A stretch of DNA of 54,850 bases from Halorubrum halophilum (GTDB lineage Archaea > Halobacteriota > Halobacteria > Halobacteriales > Haloferacaceae). Each line of letters starts with the position of its first letter. Position 1 is the stretch's first letter. Positions 1-7,811 of the stretch are shown here, in pieces. The stretch is taken from NCBI RefSeq assembly GCF_000739595.1, contig NZ_BBJP01000009.1, forward strand, positions 1-54,850. The letters run 5' to 3'. Both the position numbers and the translations under genes were made by a program. Below the pieces are notes generated by a model. It ran no database searches, was not told the DNA's origin, and was given only the letters and a program-made list of their open reading frames with translations.

Positions 1-87
1 CCCACCGCCGCAGTCGGAGTCATGGTTGCGAACCTGAAACTCCCACCGCTCGGGATTCCTCCGCCTTCAGGCGGAGGAGGATGTCAA
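1..87 (+). mobile_element. Right end of an IS200/IS605-type (TnpB) element, partial
   Basis: The sequence CCTCCGCC-TTCA-GGCGGAGG at 58-77 is a perfect 8-bp hairpin followed by AGGATGTCAA, ending at 87. From memory, haloarchaeal IS1341/IS605 elements end in such a hairpin plus a GTCAA-like terminus just after the tnpB stop. A frame from position 2 stops with TGA at 35-37 and could be the last residues of TnpB, but too little is visible to identify the protein. The end lies 6 nt from the stop codon of the next gene. This call rests on the hairpin and terminus alone. Confidence 0.5.
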
Positions 88-93
88 AACGGA

Positions 94-1257
94 TTACTCT
101 CGCTCAGTCTCCGCCAGCACGTCTTCGACGACCGACAGCGTCCGCTCCGCCTCGCGTACTCGATCGTCGATGACGTCCTCCTTTAAAAGCCGCAGTTCGG
201 GGTCGTCGAGCGCGTCGCGCACCGCGGCCGCGCGGCGGAGTCGCTCGTACTCCTCGTCGCGCGCGAGGTCGCGGACCGATCGGAGCGTCGCCACCGTCTC
301 GTCGTCGGCGACCCGCGAGACGAGGGGGATCAGCTCGTCGATCTCGTATGCCAGCTCGTCGCCGCCCGCCGGCGGCCAGTCGAGCGTCAGCGGCTCGGCG
401 TCGAGTCGCTCGACGTACGTGCGGTGAACCGCGACCGCAGTCCGGAGGGCGCCGGGGTCGTCGACGTAGTGTTCCAGCTTCGAGTTCGAGTAGTCGGCGT
501 ACTCCAAGAGGGTCGGGAGGGGCTCCTCCCCCGCCTCGTACTCGGCGACGTACTCGCGGAGGTCTGTCGGCGGCACGTCGGCGTCGACGAACGGGGTGCC
601 GTCGGCGCGGTCGAGGAACGAGAAGGCGTCTCGGGCCGACGCCGACTTGTAGAACTCGCGGAACGCCTCGCGGACCGCGTCGTTGTACGACTCGATCGGC
701 TCGCGGAGCCGGTCCACGTCGGCGCCGAGGTCGGCGTCGGCCATGTCGGCGACCTCGCGCAGCTCGTCGAGCCGAGCGTCGAGCGCTTTCTTCGCCTGGC
801 GAGCCGCCTTCCGCGCGGCGCGGTAGTCGTCGAGGGCCTCGTCGCGGTCGGCGAGCAGGTCGACGTACTCGCCGGCCGGCTCCAGCGCCTCGCGGGCGGC
901 GGCGAAGTCGGACTCCGAGAGTCGGCGCTTGTCGACCGCCTCGTCCGCGGCGGCGAACGCGTCGGCCGCGAGCGCGTCGTCGTCGACGTCGACCGCCTCG
1001 TCGAACTCCCCGCGGAACTGGACGTACGAGCCGAAGTCGCCGGTGCCGACCGCGTCCCCCTCGTACTGGTCGAGCACGCGGTGTGCCCGGCGGTACGCGT
1101 CGGCGGCGGTCTCGATCCGGTCCCGCCCGAGGTCGGCGATCCGACCCTCGATCCGGGCGAGCTCGTCGTAGCGCTCGCGCAGCGTCGCGGCCGACTCGCC
1201 CGCCTCGCGGACGGGATCGGTTTCCTCCGCGCCGGTCGTCGCCCCCGCGCCGCTCAT
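94..1257 (-). CDS. Uncharacterised haloarchaeal coiled-coil protein
   Basis: This is a 387-residue acidic soluble protein without signal peptide or membrane segments. It is almost entirely predicted helix: Ala/Leu/Glu/Arg-rich stretches around residues 20-60 and 110-180 have coiled-coil character, and a second helical block fills the C-terminal third. I see no catalytic motif and assign no function. Its ATG directly abuts the hisI stop codon with no gap, so the two are almost certainly co-transcribed and translationally coupled. It is the last gene of a minus-strand run starting at 3532. An RNA- or DNA-associated structural role is possible but unsupported. Confidence 0.85.
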   Translation of the reverse strand: MSGAGATTGAEETDPVREAGESAATLRERYDELARIEGRIADLGRDRIETAADAYRRAHRVLDQYEGDAVGTGDFGSYVQFRGEFDEAVDVDDDALAADAFAAADEAVDKRRLSESDFAAAREALEPAGEYVDLLADRDEALDDYRAARKAARQAKKALDARLDELREVADMADADLGADVDRLREPIESYNDAVREAFREFYKSASARDAFSFLDRADGTPFVDADVPPTDLREYVAEYEAGEEPLPTLLEYADYSNSKLEHYVDDPGALRTAVAVHRTYVERLDAEPLTLDWPPAGGDELAYEIDELIPLVSRVADDETVATLRSVRDLARDEEYERLRRAAAVRDALDDPELRLLKEDVIDDRVREAERTLSVVEDVLAETERE

Positions 1258-1641
1258 TCAGTACACCTCGTCCGGGTCGAAGACGCGCTCGCCGACGTTC
1301 TCCCCCTCGATCGTCCGATGGAAACAGGAGCGGTGTCCCGTGTGACACGCCCCCACGTTCTGGTCGACGAGGTACAGCAGGGTGTCGGCGTCGCAGTCGA
1401 CCCGCACTTCGCGGACCGCTTGCGTGTGTCCGGAGGAGCCGCCCTTGTGCCACAGCTCGTCGCGCGACCGTGAGTAGTAGTGCGCCTCTCCCGTCTCGCG
1501 GGTCCGTTCGAGCGCCGCCGGCGAGACGTACGCGAGCATCAGCACCTCGCCCGAGTCGGCGTCCTGCGCAATTGCCGGGACGAGCCCGTCGTCGCCGAAG
1601 TCCACCTCGATAGCCTCCTCTCCCGCGTCGGCGTCGGTCAT
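1258..1641 (-). CDS. hisI: Phosphoribosyl-AMP cyclohydrolase
   Basis: It opens the adenine ring of phosphoribosyl-AMP, the third step of histidine synthesis, in the cytoplasm. At 127 residues it is a monofunctional HisI without the HisE pyrophosphohydrolase domain. Family motifs are clear: WHKGGSSGH at 64-72, the metal-binding CDADTLL at 83-89, and the zinc cysteines C99 and C106 in the [10 protein letters not shown] segment. It sits alone among unrelated genes rather than in a his operon, as is usual in haloarchaea. The gene behind it starts exactly at its stop codon, and an acetyltransferase gene ends 45 nt upstream. Confidence 0.96.
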   Translation of the reverse strand: MTDADAGEEAIEVDFGDDGLVPAIAQDADSGEVLMLAYVSPAALERTRETGEAHYYSRSRDELWHKGGSSGHTQAVREVRVDCDADTLLYLVDQNVGACHTGHRSCFHRTIEGENVGERVFDPDEVY

Positions 1642-1686
1642 GTCTCGCCGGACGCGTGGGGCTCGAATAGTCCTTTTGTCTGTTCC

Positions 1687-2199
1687 CTACTCCCGACGCA
1701 GCACCAGCGCGTCGCCGTCGGCGTACGCGTCGGCGCGCCGGTCGACGACCTCGAACTCCAGTCCCTCGTACAGCGCCAGCGCGGCGTCGTTGTCGGGGTG
1801 CGCCTGCAGCGTCACGGGACCGGTCGCGTCAGCGATGACGGCCGCGAGTAGCCCGCGAGCACGGCCTTCTCGACGATAGTTCGGGTCGATCGCGAGCTCG
1901 GCGAGGTGGACGCCGGGGCGGTTCGGCGCGTCGACCGGCAGCAGATAGCCGACCGCCCGCCCGTCGGCGACGCTGACGAGCGCCGACCCGACCGCGAGCC
2001 CGTACTCCAGCAGGTCCGGGTTGGGCTGTCGGAGGTGGTCCTGTAGCTCTCGGATCCGGGCGGCGTCGGCCGGGCGGGCGGCGCGGACTCTGGGATCGGG
2101 GGCAGGGCGGTCGGCGGGGCGGTCGTCGGAGGCGGGGCGGTCGTCGGAGGCGGGGCGGTCGTCGGCGCCGTGACGATCCCCGGGCGGCTCCCTCGTCAT
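1687..2199 (-). CDS. GNAT-family N-acetyltransferase
   Basis: This is a 170-residue acetyl-CoA-dependent acyltransferase of the RimI-like type. The acetyl-CoA loop is RREGRARGL at 109-117, preceded by the LAELAIDPNY strand, and the fold closes with DNDAALALYEGLEFE, typical of GNAT motif B. The substrate cannot be told. The first ~40 residues are a disordered Asp/Arg/Pro tail containing DDRPAS-type repeats, encoded by an 18-nt tandem repeat at about 2113-2165, so repeat number may vary between strains or the true start may lie inside. The start codon is one base from the stop codon of the DUF92 gene, so the two are co-transcribed. Confidence 0.88.
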   Translation of the reverse strand: MTREPPGDRHGADDRPASDDRPASDDRPADRPAPDPRVRAARPADAARIRELQDHLRQPNPDLLEYGLAVGSALVSVADGRAVGYLLPVDAPNRPGVHLAELAIDPNYRREGRARGLLAAVIADATGPVTLQAHPDNDAALALYEGLEFEVVDRRADAYADGDALVLRRE

Positions 2200-2200
2200 C

Positions 2201-3532
2201 TCACGCGCCCACCCCGAGCGCGAGGGCAGCGGCGACAGCGACGATCGCTCCCGACAGCGTCGCGAGGAAGTTCACCGCCTGGTTGCCGATCCGCTCGCCC
2301 TCGATCAGCGCGCCGAGGAGGCTGTCGACGGTCATCCCCGCGACGCCCGCGAGGGCGACGATCCCTCCGCCGGCGACCGCGTCGCCGATCGGCATCCCGA
2401 ACGCGGCGAGGCCGGCGACGAGGAGCGCGCCCGCGAGCCCGGCCAGCTCGCCCTGCCACGTCACCGCGCCGTCGGTGCCCGGTTCGACGCGCCGTAGGGT
2501 GGTCACCAGCCGGGGACCGTCGAAGAGCCCGCCGATCTCCGAGGAGAGCGTGTCGGCCATCGCGGTCGCGGTCGCGCCCGCGAACGCGAAGCCGAAGAGC
2601 GCGCCCGGCACGCCGACGTGGGCGGTCGCCGCGTAGCCGACGACGGCGACGAGCGCGACCGCCGAGTTCGCCAGCACGTTCCCGGTGCCGCGGGCGCCCT
2701 CGTTCTCCTGTGCGACGCCCCGGTTCGCCTTCTCGTCGAAGCGGTACTTCGAGGCCAACCCGCCGATCGCGTAAAACGACATGAGCGTGGCGAACCACCC
2801 GACGCCGCCGAGGACGACGGCCAGTAGCGCGGACAACACCCCCGTCAGCATGCCGGGAACGGAGGCCGTCCCGAGCGCGAACGAGACGTAGCCGAGCGCG
2901 CCGGTCACTGCCAGCCCGAAGGCGACGACCGGGACGGTGACGGTCGGGTCCACCGCGACGAACCCCCAGACGGCGAACGCGACGAGGATGACCGTGATGT
3001 GTGCGTCTCGGTCGAACACGAGCGATCTGACGAGCGCCGCCGTGAGCGCGGCCACGGCCGCGAGGAAGACGATCTCGGGGAGGCCGTCGATGAGGTCGGT
3101 CCCGCCCGTCTGGAGCAGCACGCCGACCTGCCCGGCGAGGGCGCCGAGCGTGCCGCCGGCGACGTACCCCGCTACGAGGGAGAACTCGTCGGTAGAACGT
3201 CCGGCGACGACCGCTCGGCCGAGGCGGCCGCAGCCGACCGCGAGCGTCGCCGCGGCGAACGCTTCGTAGGGAAGCGGGGCGCGGGGGAGGGAGGCGAACA
3301 GCGCGAGGCCGGCGGCCGCGAGCGCGAACGCGACGAAGCCGTAGAGGCGTTCTTCCTCGCGGTCGCCCGGGAGGGCGAGCGTCTCGAACCACTCGCCGTC
3401 GCGGACCCCGAAGAAGGCGAGGCCGGCGACGGCGAGGAACGGCACGGCGGCGGCGTCGCCGAGCGACGGCGCGAGGACGGCGATCGCGGCCACCGCGGCG
3501 AAGATACTCGCCCGTCGAAGCCTCCGTATCAC
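2201..3532 (-). CDS. DUF92-family integral membrane protein
   Basis: This 443-residue protein has about 11-12 hydrophobic segments. The DUF92 hallmark DTLSSEIG lies near residue 325 and is followed by a glycine-rich membrane region. DUF92 relatives include the plant phytyl-phosphate kinase VTE6, so a role in polyprenyl-phosphate metabolism is plausible in a haloarchaeon with isoprenoid lipids, but this is inference. The N-terminal ~200 residues add membrane segments beyond the core domain. The start is GTG. It is the first gene of the minus-strand run DUF92, GNAT, hisI, coiled-coil protein. Confidence 0.9.
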   Translation of the reverse strand: MIRRLRRASIFAAVAAIAVLAPSLGDAAAVPFLAVAGLAFFGVRDGEWFETLALPGDREEERLYGFVAFALAAAGLALFASLPRAPLPYEAFAAATLAVGCGRLGRAVVAGRSTDEFSLVAGYVAGGTLGALAGQVGVLLQTGGTDLIDGLPEIVFLAAVAALTAALVRSLVFDRDAHITVILVAFAVWGFVAVDPTVTVPVVAFGLAVTGALGYVSFALGTASVPGMLTGVLSALLAVVLGGVGWFATLMSFYAIGGLASKYRFDEKANRGVAQENEGARGTGNVLANSAVALVAVVGYAATAHVGVPGALFGFAFAGATATAMADTLSSEIGGLFDGPRLVTTLRRVEPGTDGAVTWQGELAGLAGALLVAGLAAFGMPIGDAVAGGGIVALAGVAGMTVDSLLGALIEGERIGNQAVNFLATLSGAIVAVAAALALGVGA

Positions 3533-3641
3533 ACCCTCGGATACCTGCGACGCGCACTTAACGCTCCCGACAGCGCCTCGGTGCCGCCGACAGACGGTCG
3601 CCGCGCAGTCGCGCGGTTTCCCCGTGGCGCGGATCCGACGT

Positions 3642-3755
3642 TCAGTAGCGGTACTCGTTGAACTGCACCGCGTGCCCCTCGATCACGCGGACGGCCCGTT
3701 CCGGGTCTTTCTCGTCGTCGGTCGTCCCGTTCTCGTGTGAGGCAACGTCTCTCAT
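3642..3755 (-). CDS. Small hypothetical protein, 37 residues
   Basis: The frame runs ATG 3755-3753 to TGA 3644-3642 and gives MRDVASHENGTTDDEKDPER then AVRVIEGHAVQFNEYRY. The acidic disordered first half and the short ordered tail ending in aromatic residues look like other tiny haloarchaeal proteins. It stands alone between a HAD phosphatase gene and the DUF92 gene. There is no recognised domain. It is kept because composition and position fit a gene and nothing else occupies the interval. Confidence 0.45.
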   Translation of the reverse strand: MRDVASHENGTTDDEKDPERAVRVIEGHAVQFNEYRY

Positions 3756-3886
3756 ACTCTGACGAAGACAACTCTCCGCGATAAGTGTTGCCCACGAGGC
3801 GGAAGTGGTCGGTTCCAGGGTCGGGGTCACGGAGGGAAGCGATGCGATCGGCGGTTTAAGGGGTCGACGCACCGCACCACCGACTC

Positions 3887-4666
3887 TCAGTCGATGATGC
3901 GGTCGATCTCGCCGAGGTCGCCGAGCACGTAGTCCGGCGAGACGCTCGCGTCCGCGACGGCCGCCTCGTCGGTGACGCCGGACAGCACGAGCGCGGTGGT
4001 CATCCCGGCGCGCTCGCCGAGCGCGATGTCGGTGTCGAGACGGTCGCCGACGACGAGACACTCCTCAGGAGGGTACGGGAGCCGCTCGTGGACCATCTCG
4101 ATCGCGGTGTCCGAGGGCTTCCCGAGGACCGCGTCCGGCTCGCGCTCGGCGACCCCCGCGATCGCGTTGATCACGGCCCCGGAGCCCGGCACGTCGCGCT
4201 CGGGCGCCGGGATAACCACGTCGGGGTCGGTCCCGATGAAGGGGATGTCGCGTTCGAGCGCCCACAGCGCCGTACAGAGATCGCCGTAGTCGAACTCGCG
4301 GTCGATCGAGGCGACGAGCGCGTCCGCGGCGTCAACGTCGTCGGTCGTCGCGAGCCCGGCCGCCTCGAACTGGTCGACCAGCCCCGGGGCGCCGATACAC
4401 AGCAGCTCGTCGTCCGCGTGGCGCCCACGCAGGTACCGCGTCGTCACGGTCCCGGCGGTGAACACCTGCTCCGCATCGACCTCGTAGCCCGCGGCACCGA
4501 GTCGGTCGACGTACGCAGGCGGGGCCTTCGTCGGGTTGTTCGAGACGAACAGCGTCTCGGTGCCGGCCTCGCGGAGCCGTCGGTAGCCCGCCGGTGCGCC
4601 GGGGATCGGATCGTCGCCTCGCACGACCGTGCCGTCCACGTCGAGGACGGCGCCGCTGAACTCCAT
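3887..4666 (-). CDS. HAD-superfamily (subclass IIA) phosphatase, NagD-like
   Basis: This 259-residue protein has all HAD motifs: nucleophile D9 and acid/base D11 in DVDGT, motif II SNN at 42-44, Lys183 in GKPSD and the metal site GDRLDTD at 207-213. The long cap between motifs II and III makes it subclass IIA, like NagD, phosphoglycolate or p-nitrophenyl phosphatases. It probably hydrolyses a small phosphorylated metabolite such as a sugar phosphate or 2-phosphoglycolate; the exact substrate cannot be read from sequence. The gene is monocistronic and divergent from GTP cyclohydrolase III. Confidence 0.93.
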   Translation of the reverse strand: MEFSGAVLDVDGTVVRGDDPIPGAPAGYRRLREAGTETLFVSNNPTKAPPAYVDRLGAAGYEVDAEQVFTAGTVTTRYLRGRHADDELLCIGAPGLVDQFEAAGLATTDDVDAADALVASIDREFDYGDLCTALWALERDIPFIGTDPDVVIPAPERDVPGSGAVINAIAGVAEREPDAVLGKPSDTAIEMVHERLPYPPEECLVVGDRLDTDIALGERAGMTTALVLSGVTDEAAVADASVSPDYVLGDLGEIDRIID

Positions 4667-4824
4667 AGGAGGAATCGGGGCGCCACCGCCGTAGGGGTTG
4701 CGGCGCCCCGCCTGCGCCCGACCGCCTCTGACTACCGCGATCGATCTCGTTCCATATCCGATACCGGTTCCACCTTCGGGATAACGGAAGCGTAAAGCGG
4801 GACCGTTCCCAACCTGCGCTCACT

Positions 4825-5598
4825 GTGACGACGACTCAGGTGACGCTGGTCCAGATCGACAACTACGGGCCGTGGACTGTGACGCCGGAGCCTCGCCGGG
4901 AGATGGACCTCCAAGCCCTCCAGTCGCGGCTCTTCGCCGATATCGCCCAGTTCATGGGTCCGCGGGACGCCTACGTCTTCTCCACCCGCTACGACAACAT
5001 GATCGCCGTGACGAACGGCGTCGACGGCGCGGCCCACGCGGCGCTTCAGGAGTCCATCGGGAACCGCTACCCCGTGAGCGTCAGCCTCGGGACCGGGGTC
5101 GCCGATCGGCCGATCGACGCCTTAGAGGCCGCGAACCGCCTGCTCCAGACTGAAGGGAGCGCGCAAGACGAGGGCCGGACCGAGGTGCTTGCCGGCGACT
5201 ACCTCACCGAGACCGACCCCTCGGACCTCCAGATCGCCCACTTCGACGTGGTGGACGTGACCGGGAAGTACACCGACCGGCTCAACGAGTTCGACACGTT
5301 CCTGAACGTCGAGCGCGCCTACGGCTCGCTGACGCGGTACCTCCGCGAGACGCACGGCGCCCTCTCCTTTTTCGTCGGCGGCGACAACATCATCGCCGTC
5401 TGCCCGGACCTGCCCGAGGGGGCGTTCGCCGACGCGGTCGCGCACGTGGCCGACGACGCCGACATCGAACTGCAGGTCGGGGTCGGCCGCGGCGCCTCCG
5501 CCCACGAGGCGGGCTACGCGGCCAAACACGCCCTTGAGACCTGTCGTGACGGCGGGACGAGCGTGGAACTCTCCGCCGCGCCGGCTCTCAGCGACTGA
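4825..5598 (+). CDS. GTP cyclohydrolase III (archaeal GTP cyclohydrolase IIa)
   Basis: It converts GTP to a formylamino-pyrimidine nucleotide, an early step of archaeal riboflavin/F420 chromophore synthesis. The 257-residue protein matches the archaeal family: N-terminal QVTLVQIDNYGPWTVTPEPRREMD, the FSTRYDNMIAVTNG segment, and a second similar half with SFFVGGDNIIAVCP, reflecting the duplicated cyclase-like fold. The start is GTG at 4825; the protein begins MTTTQVTLVQIDNYGPW. A terminal repeat copy begins about 100 bp downstream. Confidence in the family is high. Confidence 0.94.
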   Translation: MTTTQVTLVQIDNYGPWTVTPEPRREMDLQALQSRLFADIAQFMGPRDAYVFSTRYDNMIAVTNGVDGAAHAALQESIGNRYPVSVSLGTGVADRPIDALEAANRLLQTEGSAQDEGRTEVLAGDYLTETDPSDLQIAHFDVVDVTGKYTDRLNEFDTFLNVERAYGSLTRYLRETHGALSFFVGGDNIIAVCPDLPEGAFADAVAHVADDADIELQVGVGRGASAHEAGYAAKHALETCRDGGTSVELSAAPALSD

Positions 5599-5702
5599 TC
5601 GCCGCGTCTGCGACGGTCGTTTTCTCCCTTTTTAGTTCTGTTAAAATCCGCTTTTCAGCCGGATCATCGCATGAAATGACAGTTCGATGAAACCCGCTCC
5701 TT

Positions 5703-6125
5703 GATCGATACCCGGAGTGAGTATTGCAGATCGGTGGTAGCGATAGAGTATTTAAACGCCCACGAGCGGCAGCGACGATTGCTTATAAAGAATGATGCGG
5801 TGGCGCGCCTGCGAGCGCCCACCGGGCGCGAGCAGCCCGCGAGGGAGTCGGTGGTCCGAAGCGAAGCGAAGGACCACCGACGAGGCTGGGGAGGCGTGAG
5901 GCTGCGGTCCCGCGAGCAACGCGAGCGGGAGCACGGAAGTCGCAGCCCGCGCAGCGAAGCGAGCAGAAACGTCTTCCGGCGGTGCGGTTGCGGGCGGCTG
6001 GGGCTTTGCGAGTCTTCACCGCAGCACCATCGCTCACGGATAAACAGCCGACAGCAACACCACTCGATCACGTATAAACAACCTCACTCGCGATGTACTA
6101 CACCCACTCCCGCAATCGCTCGTCA
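5703..6125 (+). repeat. Dispersed MITE-like repeat, copy A
   Basis: About 423 bp. The ends are imperfect inverted repeats around a CGGGAGT motif (GATCGATACCCGGAGTGAGT on the left; on the right the reverse complement GAGCGATTGCGGGAGTGGGT). Inside are TATA-like boxes (TATTTAAA, CTTATAAA, GTATAAAC), the core GGCTGGGGAGGCGTGAGGC at 5884-5902 and hairpins: GCGCCC/GGGCGC near 5815-5828 and an 11-bp perfect stem 5847-5857 with 5871-5881. Copies B and C share this layout with different stem sequences. There is no transposase, so it could only be moved in trans. Confidence 0.8.
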
Positions 6126-6264
6126 CGACGCCCGTATTGAGGGGGACTGGGAAAAACGGCAGCTACTGAGGGTTCGAACAGCACCGTACCGTTCCCACTT
6201 TCTCACTCCCTCGGTTTCTCCACAGTTCGCCTCCGTTATCCTACTTGATAATTTGACTGTGGCG

Positions 6265-6272
6265 TTTTTATA
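6265..6272 (+). promoter_or_regulatory. TATA box of the small Zn-finger-like gene
   Basis: TTTTTATA ends 25 nt before the ATG at 6298, the spacing of a leaderless archaeal promoter. Confidence 0.6.
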
Positions 6273-6297
6273 GACCCGGTCTGAACAGTCGGTCAAC

Positions 6298-6528
6298 ATG
6301 TCCGATGATATAGTGTTCGTCTGCACGGCGGACGGCTGCGACGAGGGCCCGTGGGAAGGGTCCCACGACGCGATGGCGCACTGCGCCGAGCACCCGGAGC
6401 ACGGCTACACCGGGCGCCCGCGCGACGCGGTCGACGAGGTCATTCCCGCGACGGCGACGCGCAAGCGTGACAACCGGAACCTCCAGCACAAGGGGCATCC
6501 GAAGGGCGCGCTCGCGCAGAACGACTGA
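6298..6528 (+). CDS. Small putative zinc-binding protein
   Basis: This is a 76-residue protein with C9, C14, H24 and a following HC-x2-HPEH cluster (residues 28-34), giving enough Cys/His ligands for one zinc-finger-like site. The basic C-terminal tail (TRKRDNRNLQHKGHPKG) could contact nucleic acid. No family is recognised with certainty; haloarchaea encode many such one-domain zinc proteins. It has its own promoter (TATA at 6265) and no operon partner; the next gene is convergent. The function is unknown. Confidence 0.8.
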   Translation: MSDDIVFVCTADGCDEGPWEGSHDAMAHCAEHPEHGYTGRPRDAVDEVIPATATRKRDNRNLQHKGHPKGALAQND

Positions 6529-6597
6529 CGACTCCGCTTCGCTCGTTCCGATTTTCAGTCGCTCTCACGGTTCTCTCCGCTCATCCTGTCAGGCCCG

Positions 6598-6804
6598 TCA
6601 GGCCTCGTCGAAGAGGCCGAGGTCCTCCGCGACGAGGTCCGCGAGTTGGTCTTTCAGCGCCGGATCGACCTCCGCGATCTCCTCCCCGTCGTGTTTCCCG
6701 TCGTTGTGTTTGGCGAGCGTGTCCGCCACGTCGGACAGCGGGACGCTGGTCTCCGTCTCGCACTCGGTGCACACGATCGGGACGGACGGTTCGTCGGTGG
6801 ACAT
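6598..6804 (-). CDS. Small hypothetical protein with a CxxC pair
   Basis: This is a 68-residue acidic protein. The N-terminal CTECETE at 12-18 provides one CxxC; H33 and H38 in AKHNDGKHDGEE could complete a zinc site. The C-terminal half is an acidic amphipathic helix (EEIAEVDPALKDQLADLVAEDL). The layout resembles half of a zinc ribbon followed by a helical tail, perhaps a protein-interaction module. It faces the gene at 6298 tail to tail across about 70 nt. No function is assigned. Confidence 0.72.
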   Translation of the reverse strand: MSTDEPSVPIVCTECETETSVPLSDVADTLAKHNDGKHDGEEIAEVDPALKDQLADLVAEDLGLFDEA

Positions 6805-6939
6805 ACGTCGAGTAGTCGCGGGTCGGCGGTATATGCCTTCGGGGGCGCGGCCCTCGCGGACCGAGAGTTCGGGCGGACCGGAGCCCCGCCACCGACTCGA
6901 ACCGCCAGCGTCACCCGTTTCGGAGTGCTACCGCTCCCC

Positions 6940-7755
6940 ATGCGCGTCCTCGTGACCGGAGCGGCCGGCGGGATAGGTGGCGGCGTCGTGCGAACGCTCG
7001 CGGCCGCCGGCCACGACGTGATCGGGGTCGACCGCGACGCCGCGGGGCTGGCGGCCCTCCCCGAGGCCGCGGAGACGCACGCGCTCGACCTGCGCGACGG
7101 CGACGCGGTCGAGGCGCTGCTCGCCGACCGCGAGTTGGACCGCGTCGTCTCCTGCGTCGGCGGGTACGAGATCGCGGCGATCGAGGACACCACCGTCGAG
7201 TCGTTCCGCCGCCAGATCGACACGAACCTGACCGCGGTCCACACCGTCGTCCGGGCGTCTCTCCCGTCGATCCGAGAGCGCGACGGCCGGATCATCGTGG
7301 TCGGGTCGATGGTCGGGTCGACCGCGCTCCCCTATCACGGCGCCTACAGCGCCGCGAAGGCCGGGCTGCGCGGGTACGCCGACGCCCTTCGCCGCGAGGT
7401 CGAGCCCCGCGACGTAACGGTCGCGTTCGTCGAGCCGGGGCCGGTCCCGACCGGATTCAACGAGCGCGCGGCTGCGGGGCTCGCGGAGCGGAACGCGGAC
7501 ACGGATTCCGATGGCCCCTACGCCGACGCCTATCGGGCGTTCGAGGGGTACGCGCCCGCCGCGACGGACCTGGAGACCGTGGTCGAGCGCATCGTCGTCG
7601 CGGCCACGACCGAGCGGCCGCGGGCCGTCTACCGGGTGAGCCGCCGCGCGCGCTGGCTCCCGCGGCTGGCCGCGGTGCTCCCCGACCGGCTGTACGACCG
7701 CCTGATTCGCGCCGGGCTACCGGGCGGGATACTCGGGCGACTCATCGATCGGTAG
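6940..7755 (+). CDS. SDR-family NAD(P)-dependent oxidoreductase
   Basis: A 271-residue classical short-chain dehydrogenase. The cofactor loop TGAAGGIG is at 6-13, Asp31 after the second strand favours NAD over NADP, and the catalytic set Ser123 or Ser127, Tyr136 and Lys140 (YSAAK) is intact. The start ATG at 6940 is chosen because it places the Rossmann strand MRVLVTG at the N-terminus; the frame is open further upstream but has no family match there. The C-terminal tail RRARWLPRLAAVLPDRLYDRLI is amphipathic and could touch the membrane. Substrate unknown. Confidence 0.92.
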   Translation: MRVLVTGAAGGIGGGVVRTLAAAGHDVIGVDRDAAGLAALPEAAETHALDLRDGDAVEALLADRELDRVVSCVGGYEIAAIEDTTVESFRRQIDTNLTAVHTVVRASLPSIRERDGRIIVVGSMVGSTALPYHGAYSAAKAGLRGYADALRREVEPRDVTVAFVEPGPVPTGFNERAAAGLAERNADTDSDGPYADAYRAFEGYAPAATDLETVVERIVVAATTERPRAVYRVSRRARWLPRLAAVLPDRLYDRLIRAGLPGGILGRLIDR

Positions 7756-7811
7756 CGCGGGCGCAGCCGTCGCCGTCGCCGTCCGGACTGTCATCGCCGT
7801 CGGTGGCCCGT

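Larger units (their letters stand above)
5599..6297. other. Non-coding interval holding repeat copy A
   Basis: No protein gene is visible in these 699 nt. Most is occupied by the dispersed repeat at 5703-6125. The flank after it (6126-6297) is AT-richer and ends in a TATA box serving the gene at 6298. The open frames inside the repeat run through hairpins, differ between repeat copies and are not taken as genes. Confidence 0.8.

Noticed and set aside
104-1613. Long Arg-rich frames over the first two genes on both strands
   Set aside because: High-GC shadows of the coiled-coil protein and hisI.
5664-6273. Several open frames through repeat copy A
   Set aside because: They cross hairpins, differ between repeat copies and have no consistent start or composition.
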